In this document: piece by piece, positions 1 through 12,500 of the stretch
Position numbering within the stretch: the first letter of the stretch is position 1
How the letters are laid out: each line of letters begins with the position of its first letter
NCBI RefSeq assembly: GCF_905404315.1
Contig: NC_066294.1
Span: forward strand, 8,705,501 to 8,769,500
Source: Leptidea sinapis
Lineage: Eukaryota > Arthropoda > Insecta > Lepidoptera > Pieridae
DNA length: 64,000 nucleotides
Direction of reading: 5' to 3'
Notes under the pieces: model-generated
Seen by the model: only the letters and a program-made list of their open reading frames with translations
What the model was told of the DNA's origin: nothing
Databases searched by the model: none
Translations under genes and position numbers: made by a program

Positions 1-130
1 TTTTTAACCGACTTCAAAAAAGGAGGAGGTTTTCAATTCATCGTTTTTTTTATGTGTGTTACCTCAAAACTTTCGACTGGGTGAACCGATTTTGATATTT
101 CATTTTTTATTGGAAAGGATATATTTCAAA
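1..130. repeat. Dispersed repeat end ('ccgacttcaaaaa' family)
   Basis: The window opens with TTTTTAACCGACTTCAAAAA followed by GGAGGAGG. The reverse complement of this motif recurs at 13460-13513. It is a dispersed repeat edge in the intron after exon 20. Nothing else is seen from 130 to 477. Confidence 0.5.
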
Positions 131-477
131 GGTAATTTGGTGAGTTTGGGTAGGTTCTGATTACGGAATCCATGACAAAGTAACGGAACTCTTCAATTCT
201 TAGGAGCAAATTAAAGATACTCGGCCGAATCTTTTTATGCAATCCGGATATTTAAGTCATCTATCATAACATAGTTATGGTAAAGTAATTGTCGTAGTTT
301 GTCTTCTTTTTCCATAAAAAAGTGGCCTTCGAGTTTTTGCAATATTTCATCATTTATAATTAATCAATACTGGTTAAGTTTTTCCAACGTCGCAAATAGA
401 TCTGTATTGAGTCATTTAATAACAACCATACTGGGTACATAGTAGAGTATATTACATAATAAGTAGGACAGTCTCAC

Positions 478-597
478 CTCATCACAGTTAAACACGAGCA
501 CCAGTCTTCCCACCAAACCACCGAGTGCTTTGACAGACTCAGTTTTCCCTGTTCCCGCGGGACCAAAGGGATTTCCCACAAATCCAAAATGTAGAGA
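478..597 (-). CDS. DYNC2H1: DYNC2H1 exon 20 (AAA1 Walker A)
   Basis: It has 40 codons, phase 0 at both ends, acceptor ATCCGCAG, donor GTGAGA. It carries the AAA1 phosphate-binding loop GPAGTGKT followed by ESVKALGG and ends LVFNCDE. AAA1 is the main ATPase site of dynein. The gene continues past the left edge of the window. Confidence 0.96.
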
Positions 598-3500
598 CTG
601 CGGATATAATAAGATGACAAGTCAGTGAAAATATTCCATTTTAGGGTAGCCAAAGGGAGCCCTGTCACAAAGACAGCTGTCGCCGTCTTACTGTCAGCAG
701 GTTGCATCTCAAAAACTGCAAAGTCAAAGTCAAATAAACTTTATTCAATTAGGCATACACTAAGCGCACATTTGAATCGTCACATTAAATATATTTTTGC
801 CATATGTTCGGACAAAGTAGAGCTCGTAAAATGAAACTCAACGGACACTTTTAAATCAATAGAGTGTTACCCCATCCGTGGCCACAAAGCGCGTGGCGCA
901 CATGACCGTCTTAAGCCGCCGCGCGTTACCGACGCCAATTTCAACAGGCTCGTGTTACAATAAAATTTATTGCTTTTGAAGTGTTTCGGCTTGTTCATAA
1001 AAACGAACGTCAATGCTTTTGTTATTGAACAAGCTAGCGCTTTGTAAGATTACATAAACAATAGATACTGCGTAATTTAAACAAATTTCGTTTAAAAGTG
1101 TAAAAGTTGGCACCACGCGGGTTATAGAATTGCTGTAATATACAAAACAAATTAGTTTGTAAGGTGTTGCATCCAATATATGAGTCGTGTTTAAATAATG
1201 CCAAATATTTCATATAAAATAATAAAATGTATAAATATCAATTATCGTATATTGTATGCATCAACCTTTAGTGCTTGAATTCATTATTTGTGTAAGGATG
1301 CTTCGTGAACATAAAGGTCGTGATTATTGTCACATTTAGTAATAGCATCCAACAAATACAATGATTTGACTCTTTATTACTTTTTATGGTGTTAAAACGC
1401 ATTTTAGCTTTGAACATGATTCATATATTCGACACAGCTTCTTACAAACTAATTTGTAGCGTAAGTATATGACAGCTATTTTAAAATACTCTTTTATTTA
1501 AAAGTGTGGCCGTTGAGTTTCTTGGTAAAACTATGTTCTTCTCACGAGCTCTACTCTTTCCGAACACATGGTAGATTCAGTGAATTACAAGAATTATTTA
1601 TCATAACGATTCCAAACCGTTTAGTTTAAACCTATTTGAATTAAGCTTATTTGACTTTGACAAAAGTGTGCGATGGTACGTAACGCGTGCCGTTGGAGAC
1701 CGACCCGTACTTGACCGGTTTTTATAAAAGCAGTATGTTTGTATTTCAGGACCACCAGTGGGAGGCTCCTTTGCATAGGATGCCGGCTAGATTATGGGTA
1801 CCACAACGGCGCCTATTTCTGCCGTGAAGCAGTGTGTAAGAAAACTGGCCAAATGAGACTTAACATCTTATGTCTCAAGGAGACGAGCGCATTTGTAGTG
1901 GCGCTCACAATATTTGGGGTTTGTCAAGAATCCTGAGCGGCACTGAATTTTAATGGGCATTGCGCATTAATTACCATAAGCTGAACGTCCTGCTCGCTTC
2001 GTCCCTTATTTTCATAAAAAAAAATTTACTATATCCATTCGATACAAACAAGAACTTTTTCCAGTTCTAATGTTATTTTGGTCTACTTTTCGATATGTCA
2101 TGTCTATCTCCTTTTACGTAACAATTAGAAATAATATAGGTATTTATAACAACAATTATACCTGCGTGAGAATGAGGAAGCACTCCTCAGCCAGCTCGGT
2201 CCTGACGAACTGTCCGGTGCCAACACCCAGATACTCGTAGGAGTACGGTATGGTCGCCAGGCCCATCTTAGCCACTACATCATCTTTTTGTGTCACGTAG
2301 AACCTGCCCAATATATGAATAACAATATTTATTCAGGAATCTCTAAAATAATAAGTAAGATGTCCAATAATTATATATTAACTAGCTGACCCAGCAAACG
2401 TTGTATTGCCATCATAGTTAACAACTATAGTTAATCTACCAACTATAGGTAGCTAAAATTAAGTTTGTTTTTTACCTCCTCAGAACGTTAGACAGATGCT
2501 AAGATTCTAATTAGTTATTCAATTTAAACTATTCATTCAATTTGATTACTGAACGACACATCAAAGGAAAAACAAAATTATTGTTTTTTTTAATTCCGAA
2601 AGTTTTCATATTTATTCACCTTTTAAACCTTCTCTGGACTTCCACAAATAATTCAAGACCAAAATTAGCCAAATCGGTCCAGCCTTTCTCGAGTTTTAGC
2701 GAGACTAACGAACAGCAATTCATTTTTATATATATAGATATGACATGATATCACCAAAACTCAAAAAATACTTTTCATCAAACCAATACGCGTGGATCCA
2801 TGGATAGGTCTTCAAATAGGATATTGAGGTTTCTAATATATTTTTTTCTAAACTGAATAGTTTGCGCGAGAGACACAAGTTGTAAAATGTGCACACTCCC
2901 CCCCCCCCCTGTAACTTCTTAAATACGAGAATGATAAAACTAAAAAAAATATATGATGTGCATTATGCATCCATGCATACTTCCACCGAAAATAGTTTGA
3001 ATGAGATCTGTAAGTAGTTTTTTATAATACGTCATAAATCGTATACCGCAATTTACCTTTCTTTCAATCAACACAAATATAAAGTTCCTACGAACTACAA
3101 GAACTTTTATATTATGTTACTTGCTGCTAGGGAACGGCTTTTGTTTCCATGCGATTGACAAATTTATAGAGACAGGTTGACTTGAGTACAAGAACCTGAA
3201 AGCTAACTTACCTTTATTAGCGTTGGCGACGCAATAGATTGAACCGTTGACTCTCACCACAGAGCCCCCGGTTCGATCCTCGCCCGCCACGTACCAATGT
3301 GTTTTCGGTTTTAGAATTCATATATACGTTTATTGGATTGCGTTTAGAGTATATAGGCTGTGTGATCACATAACACCAGATGACCCGCATGTTTGTTTGT
3401 TCACCTATTCCATGAGAAAAAATAGATATTACGTGTGGAAACTCTGAGTCAAAAGGCGGCACAGAGAGTACTTAAATGAAGCATATATCCTTAGATAATT

Positions 3501-6500
3501 TATACATCTAGATAGAGCCTCTTGCTGCTACACAGCTGATGGAGAGATTATTACTTATTTTATTAAGACGCCGAGATTATTACTTTAGTGTGCGTGATAA
3601 GCTACGTCTTACACTCGTGATTTGTATGTCACTTTGTGTCAGTGTTGGTGCATTGCTCAAAATACAGGTTAATTCTAAAGTCTATTTTTTTCGACATTTT
3701 CACAGCTGTCATAGTCTATCTAGACGTATAAATGATCATATGTTTTAAACTTGAGTTGTATCGTTTTAAACTTGAGTTATATGTTGATCTCGTAACCATA
3801 CACTAAGGCTGGGTTGCAACAACTAACCTTAGCAATAATAAACATGTCAATTCTTTCGACTTTTTCACCGCTGTCACAGTCTATCTAGACGTATGACCTA
3901 ACCTTTTTTCTTATAAAAGAGCTACAGACGATAAAACAACAGTCGATAGCTCCGCTGGTTTACTCTCAATCATGTTGTGAGTACATAGGACATACCTCAG
4001 TTGTTTTTGCCACATCCAGTCCGCCACAGACGAGACATTGTTCGCAATCAGACCATCCACGATATTCCTATAGCAGGCGCACTGCAGTATCAACGCCCGC
4101 TTCTTGCATATATCACTTTCGTCCTCCACCTCAACACCGCTATAAGTAGCGTTCTCCTTTTCGATCGTATCTTTCAAACTGCGCAGTGTTTTGTTCGCGA
4201 TCGCGTTCTCAGCCTGCTCGGTGAATCTAATGTTCTGCGCTAGGCATATTATTTGCGTGGGCAGCGAAAACGGATCATTATCTTGCATGTTTGTCGAGCG
4301 TAAGCATTTTAGTGTAATACCTTTCAATGTGGAACGTATTTCACTCTCGAGGTTTTTCAACCAAACCTGTAAAATAAATAAGAAATTATTAGAAGAAGGA
4401 GTTTAAATTTACTTTCTTATCTCCAACCATACACCTGTATATAAGTGTATTCATTTACAGATACTCTGTCCGGGACAGCACACCTACACATTTCTGCCTC
4501 AAAATGGCGGTGCAGTTATAATCACATGAGACTGTTAAGCCTAAACACACGGCCGGATTAGGTACGGCCGCACCATCGGACGGTCCGGTGGGCGCCTCGT
4601 AACAATTGCTCCGGCATCGTACTCGATACGGTCCGGAAGGTGATTTATTTATTTTGGGAAACAAACAGTATTTAAAACAATTAGAAAAATACATATAAAA
4701 TTGTACACACACCAATAAAGATTCCACAAATATACATATTATGTGAGCAGCAAAAAGAGCATAAACAAAATAAAAAACTTACAAAACTTTAGAAAAAAAA
4801 AACAAACGGTTTATTGCTAACTTAAATTAAATTATATATAGGTACAAGTATTCTCTAATATCTTTCTTAAACTGTTGGATCGAACAAGTATGTAAATCAA
4901 TATTATTAAATTTTATATTATACTTATTACAAGCCCGATATATAAAAGTATGTTGAACATTTTAAGTACCTAACCTAGGTGGAACCTAAAACAATAAATT
5001 ATTTCTAGTGCCAGCTTTACGACATCTGAAGTAAATATTACTTAGCAAAAATGGTGAGTCAATATGTGAGTCTCTATGTGATAATAATAATTTTGTGCGA
5101 TCGAATATAGTACCAAATCCGATCATGTGTTTAGACTATAAGTCTCAGCAAAATGGATACAGGTCGAAGTGATTGGGAACTTCCAGTAGTACGCTATATG
5201 CTATATATGAGTGTTTTGTGAGCCGTTACGAATCAAAATATTTTGCCACCACATGTCCAGGTAGGTACTAATTGTATAAAGGACATTGTAATGTATATAA
5301 TCTCTTTGTTATGCATGGCGTTGACTGCAAAGCTTATAGCCTAAACACATGGTCGGATTTGGTCCCGCCGAACCATCAGACGGGGATCGGTACTATACGG
5401 TACCATAGGTGTGCTCAAACGATCGATCGGGATCGACAGGTCGATCGCGAGTGCTTTTTGAGTCGATCAAGAGAAAAAAAATCCGGTATAATAAACTAAA
5501 ATCGGTAATTACGTACCATCTTATGAAAAGTATGATCAGGACATGCAGTGTCACGTTTCAACATGAAGGCGTCACTATTTAGTTAAGCTTAGAACTTAAA
5601 ACGCGTTTGTTTTGTAAGAACCAATAAACTCGCAATTTTGAATAATAATTATGAGTTCTTTCATTGACATTTAAGAGCAGACCTACACTTACCTTGACTA
5701 AAAATATGCATATTTTGCGCAAAACTAATATCTATGTCATCGTGACATTCTACCTAGACGACAATCCTTCATCACACATACTTGAAGCCTCTCAGAGCCG
5801 ATCGATCGTAGTCTAACATGTTTGAGGTAGATCGCCAGCAGTTCAAGCTTGAGCACCCCTGCGGTACCATATTCGATTTATGTCATTGGCCATCACACAA
5901 AATTATTATTATTACCGTACGGACCGTACCGAGTACGACGGCGGACCGATTAGTGCGAGGCGCCCATCCACTCCCACCGGACCGTCCGTTACCGTGCCAA
6001 ATCTGACTATGTGTTTAGGCTATTAACATGAAGTAAGTTTAATTTCGAGAGCCGAACGTTACAATGTAGATAACAGTAGAGAGAGAAAAAACATGAATTG
6101 AATTTTTTTTATGACAGTAAGGGATGAGACGAGCATGACGTTCAGCCGATGGTAATTGTTACGCTCTGCCCATTACAATCAAGTGCCGCTCAGGATTCTT
6201 GGAAAACCCAAAAATTCTGAGCGGCACTACAATTGCGCTCGTCACCTTCAGACCGCAACACAATAATGCTTAAACATTACTACTTCACGGCAGAAATAGA
6301 CAGTGTTGTAGTACGCATAATGTAGCCGGCATCCTGTGCAAAGGAGCCTCCCACTGGATATGGATGGATTTAAAGAATACATCGTGTTGTTAAACATCTA
6401 CGATCCTATATTGTACGTACGCCAATTGATAAAATACGTTAGTAAACGTAGCACATTCGAAAAAAGAAACAAAACTCAGAGTAGAGCGTATTATCTTAAT

Positions 6501-9500
6501 TGGATATCTGTCGGACCTTGACCCTAGAGCATTGAGAACACGAATCTATTCATATTGTCTTCAAATCAAAATTAAGTATTATAATTGTACGCGAACTAAG
6601 AAATATATATTAATTGTACTTATCTATTGTTTGAGGAAAGGAATAAATCTACCACCGTGTTTAGATACATTACGTAAGTTACATGAAATAAATTTAAAAT
6701 TTATGGTCGCACTGGTATGGTACTGGTATTTTTTTTTATATAAGAGGGGGCAAACGGGCAAAAGGCTCACGGTATGTGGAGTGGTGAGGCAATCGCCCAT
6801 GGACATCCGCAACAACAGGTGTGTCAAGAAATGCGTTGCCGGCCTTTAAGGTATAGGATTATGCTTTTTTCTTGAAGGTCCCTACGTCGTATCTGTTCGG
6901 GAAGAACGCAGCCGGTTTTTATTACGATTATTAATACTCAAATAACACTCATGTATGCCAACGTTATATATTTTACCCTTAGATTAAGGATTGGTCTCCG
7001 CTGCGCTCCAACTAGATACCGCAGGCGTAGTCGCAAAGTGCGATGACTAATACTAAGCCCAAATGTATTGTATGTACGAAATGCCGTAGTCGAGCCAGTC
7101 TCGAACAACGTGTGTGCGTGTGTGCAACAATATAGGCTTTATTTATTATGATTATTTTATAGCAATAACATGTGTCAACAATGTCAGTATAATATTGTAA
7201 ATATTTTATTGAGAAAAGCGCAAGAAAAGAATGCTGGTAAAGTGTCGCCGATGTTAGTCAGGTGGATCAAAAATAATTCTAAAGGAATCGATTTTGAGAA
7301 AATAAATGCCTTTTAAGACGTGTGTTTTGTCTCTTTTCAGCACAGTGTGTTGAGATTCTGGAACACGGTTCTACTTACCTCAACAGCACAGTCAGTATCG
7401 ACAGATCGATCCAGCTGCAGCACCTCGTCGTGATGGGAGGTGAGCGCGGTGATACACGTGCCGCCAGGTCCCAGCCGGACGCCGGTGATGCCCGGGAACA
7501 GCTTCTTGAGGTGTGACTGCATCACGTTCTCCCTGCCTTCGGAGCCGGCACGCGCTTGGCCCAACAGCTCGAGAAGATCGTCGTCACTCAAGAAGTAAAA
7601 TCTCGGGAATATTCTTCGCTTTTCCTATTCACAAAGTCAAAAAATATTTTATTGACATAAAATCAAAAGATTGCTCGTCAACGTTAATTACCAAAAATAC
7701 AATTCAAATACATGTTACACAAAAGTTTAAACATATATATTTTAAAATAATGCACTCCAGTAAAACAATACAAGGCTGAACCGTAAGATCCAAAAGAAAA
7801 AAAACAACTATTACTGCTCAATTCCATCTTATAATATCGTTTACGTACTTCAATACTTTCATAAGCCCTCGACATAAGTCTGCTTTTAACAAAATACACA
7901 AATAGATATAAAAGTGTAGTTACCCTAAAAACTAAGACTGAATTGCATCAACTAACCTTAGCAATAACAAACATGTTACAGTACCGGTTAAGAAAAAAAT
8001 GTGTTGCACCACTTAATTTTTAGATGACATCATAACTTTAACTGTTAACCGTAACCGTCCAATCTTGCCGGTTGAAGCTATTGTTAATGTTAAATAGCGA
8101 CATGTCAAAATTTTCAAATAAATATTCGATATTGACATGATATTGCACTTTTTAACTTTAACATTAACTATGCCAAGGAATACGATGGTGCAACACATTC
8201 CGCAGTCTATGTTAAAGTCAGCGTTACTGTAAACTTTTAATTTGGGTTGAACCTTAACTATAACGGCTAATAATATGATGCAACCCAGCTTTAAGTGTAT
8301 TATAAAAAAATAAAACAAATTTTAACGCTATTTACAAGTACATAGAGGTCTTTAAATTTTTCTCTGTCTGTATATTCGGGATAAGCTCTTAAACAGCTGG
8401 ACCGATTTGGGCAGGACTTTTAATTGCAGATAAATGATAATCATGCGTGTGTACCCTTGTCGCTAATATGGTTAATTAGCATAATCTTTGATTCCGTATT
8501 TATAGTCATTTGATAGCTGAAAAAATACTGAGCTTAAGCCCGCTCAATGCAAAAGTCAAGTTCGCGATAAAGTCTGAGTAAAGTCTGAGTACTCTCTATA
8601 GATCTCATATGGATAAGGACTATATTTCACCGGGACTCCTCGGTAGCGCTACCAATCGCGTGGTTTCCGTAAGCTACCAAACTAGACACCATACAGACAC
8701 CAGAGTCATGAGGCGTCCGAGGTGGTAACATTCGGACAACAGCGGGCCTACTATGAACTCTTATTGGGATTCAATTGACAACCTAAAATGAACTGCTATG
8801 CTATTTCGTACCACGACGTGATTAGAGCTATCTAATTTAGGTTGACGTCAAATCAACTCATTAAATCGCAATGATGTCAATTGAATGTGAAAAATGATAT
8901 CAACTGAATCGCAAATTAATTTGGTTCGTTCATTCATTGGTACATGGTACGCATGAGGTTATATCTCAAGCTAAACTGGATAGCTTATGTGTCAAAGTGA
9001 GCGATTCGAAAAAAGTTCCTACTTCCTTAGAGGGAAGGGAATCGTGTTGTTAATGATTTTTAAAAATAGTGAAAACATACAGTAAAGGAAAATTTTATTG
9101 ATGAAAGATGAGGTGAGAATACTTTATCGGACTTTTTTGTAAAACAAAATACTGAAAATAAATACCAAAAATGAAAATACTAAAGACGAGGCAGTAAGGG
9201 CCCGGACTATAACCTGTTCAGAAGAACGAATTTAAAAAAAATGTCGCATCGCTTATTAAAAGTTGATGGTAGGCCCTCAGGTCAGTAACTCTCTATAGAG
9301 CTGTCATTTTGTTGATAGCGGCGACTGATCGCGCCACCGTAGTGTCGCTGTGATATATAGCCCATAAAGTCTGAGTTTATTTAATGAAGTAACGAATAAA
9401 TATTTAACCAAGCGTTTAATGCTGCGTGACTAATAACGGCCGTTCCCAATATTCAGTCTATCTCATCTTATCCGTGCACGCTGTCTGTCAATGGGACGAC

Positions 9501-12500
9501 GTATAGCTTACCAGCGATATAAGTTTGTATAGAAATTGCAATTCACGCGGCCCAATATAAGGCGATAAGAATGACTTATCGGGTATATTGAGACAGCTTC
9601 AGATTATTGACAGCTAATTACTGACAGTAGAAGGTAGTAATTTATCTCTATCTGTAGATAGTATATTGAGAACGGCCGTAAGAGTACGGACAAACAGCAA
9701 GACAAGTATTACTCTCGATAAATTAATTTTAATTTTGAAACAGAATTTAAGAGTTTAAAAAAAACTCTTCACTTAAAAAAAATAATAAATGTTTAGATTT
9801 GAAAAAGCGACATCTCAAGTGAATTTCCTAATATGTAATTATTGGGGTTGAGCAGGTTATCAACTATAATAATTGTAGATCCTGTAGATTGAGCCACAAC
9901 CCGAGAGTTGAACAAAGACAAACATTTTATGGACTTTACGTCACTCGAACGGTTGTCTCAGTGGAAGAGCGTTCGCACGGAACGCGAGAGGTCGCGGGTT
10001 CGAGTTCCGTATTGTTCATAAATTTCGTTTTCAAAATTAATTTGTGTAATTACATATCCCAGAAGTGAGGGTTATCACCTTTGAAAAAAATATCATTGTC
10101 GCTTCATTGTGTGTCTTCTACCGCATTTATCACGTGGAGTGTTCCGAAGAGCTGTTTAACCTGATTCCTGCCGCCGAATTCCACCTTCGCACGACACGCC
10201 ACAAGTTACGATATCATCCCCACCATATGGATGTGTGGCGGTTCTCCACAGTGCGGTTTTCAAGGAGCTTTCTTCCTCGTACTACAATGCTGTGGAATGA
10301 GCTTCCTTGTGCGGTGTTTCCGGGACGATACGAAATGATACACCTTCCTTAAAGGCCGGCAACGCTCTTGTGATTCCTTTGGTGTTGCAAGAGAATGTGG
10401 GCGGCGGTGATTTAAGTAATCACACCAGGTACGCTCGTTTGTCCTCCAATTCCATAAAAAAAATAACAAATTTTTAAGTATTTCTCTCGTGTTTACATTC
10501 AATGTTGTTGACACTAAACAAAACACCTTAGTAAGCACGGGGTCCAATTCCTTATGTCGCGAAATGCGATACTAAGAGTGTTTTTATCATTGTATACTCC
10601 ATTGCAGCAAACCAGTTGATAATATATTCAATTATTATACCTTTGTAGTTTTTGACTGACTTAAAAAAATTGTAGGTTATACAATCGTGTGAATTTTTTA
10701 ACGTATGATTCTCTGAACTGCATTGTTTATGGATGTATTTTTTTCATTTGAAATGGTTATAATTTTAATACTTACGGCTTAGATCATTTATACGTCTAAA
10801 TAGACTGTGATAGATGTGAAATTGTCAAAATAAGTAGAGGTTGACAGTTAACCTCTGATTTGAGCAATGCACGCACACTAAAAGTGACTTATAAAGCTTG
10901 TCACGCACACTAAAGTAATAAAAATGCCTGTTTTCATTGGTTGTCTAACAGGAAGATGCTCTTTCTAAAAGTATAAATTATCTAAGACTTACAACTTGGT
11001 CCCATTTAAAAAAAGTAAGTGATCTGTTGATGAAAATGTCTATGAGTAATTGTGAAAATTCTAATTTTATAGGTATAGGTTATATTATATATATTTTTAT
11101 GAAAATAAGGGACGAGCTGAGCAGGACATTCAGCTGGTGGTAAGTGATACGCCCTGCCCATTACAATGCAAGGCCACTCAAGATTATTGAAAAACCCAAA
11201 AGTTCTGAGCGGCACTACGATTGCGCTCGTCACCTTGAGACATAAGTTGTCAAGTCTCATTTGTCTAGTAATCTCACTACCTACGGCGCCCTTCAGACCG
11301 AAACACAATAATGCTTACTACATTACTGTTCACGGCAGAAATAGGCGCCGTTGTGGAACCCAAAATCTAGCCGGCTTCCTGTGCAAAGAGAGCCTCCCAC
11401 TGATAAATATACCACAAGAGGACCACAACATATTGCATATTAGAAGAGTGGTAAGATCTTACCAGCTCACCGACAGTTAGCCAGGTAGATGCTGAAAATC
11501 AGCGCTGCAACCAGTATTGGTTTAAAGCGCAAGCTGAGCATATTAAGTATTTAGATTGTATTTTTATGTGTGTGGAATGGAATAAATTTTTCTTATTATT
11601 ATTCTATATTATTGAGCCTAGATGGGAATACCGCCATGTTCTTGTTAATAATTTGCAGTTAACAACAACACGTGTACGGCTTCGTGGGGCGGGTAAGGAA
11701 ACGTCCTTACCTAAAATACGATGGAGCGAGGTGATTTAACCTTTGAGGCATTTAACAGTGGGAGGCTCCTTTGCACAGAATGCCAACTAGATTATGGTTA
11801 CCACAACGGTGCCTATTTCTGCCGGTGAAATAGTAAACAGTTGCATTAATGTGTTTCGGTCTGAAGGACGCCGTACCTAGTGAAAGGTGTCGACCGTAAT
11901 TGTAGTGCCGCTCAGAATTTTTGCGTTTTACAAGCATCCTTAGTGGCACTGCATTGTAATGGGCAGGGTGCAACAATTACCATCAGTTGAACGTCCTGCT
12001 CGTCTCATCCCTTATTGTCATAAAAAAATCTTGAGAAGAAATATATGTATATATACTAGTGGACCCGACAGACGTTGTCCTGTATACACGTCTTAAATTT
12101 GAAAAATGAGCAGGAGAATTATATAATATGGACGGAATTGAGAATCTAAACCAATCTCAAATTCACTGAAACAAACAAAAAAATCATCAAAATCGGTCCA
12201 GCCGTTTAGGAGGTAGTTTAATTGTGAATCTAAACCATTCTCGAATATACCTGAAGACACACACCAATCTCAAATTCACTGGAACACACAAAAATATCAC
12301 CAAAATCGGTCCAGCCGTTTAGGAGGTAGTTCAATTGTGAATCTAAACCATCCTCGAATCCACCTGAAGACACACAGAAAGTTTCATCAAAATCGGTCCA
12401 GCCGTCTAGGAGGAGTTCAGTGCCATACACACGCACTCAAGAAATATATATATTAAGATGTAGATATAATGTAAGGATACTAACATCCATGTATTGGTTG

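Noticed and set aside
3911..3995. Extension of exon 18 beyond WMWQKQLR
   Set aside because: The frame stays open, but GTATGT at 3995 is a good donor, the following residues do not match dynein, and exon 19 continues the conserved sequence in phase.
7337..7591. Internal Met starts in dynein exons taken as gene starts
   Set aside because: They lie inside conserved linker sequence that continues upstream across in-phase splice sites.
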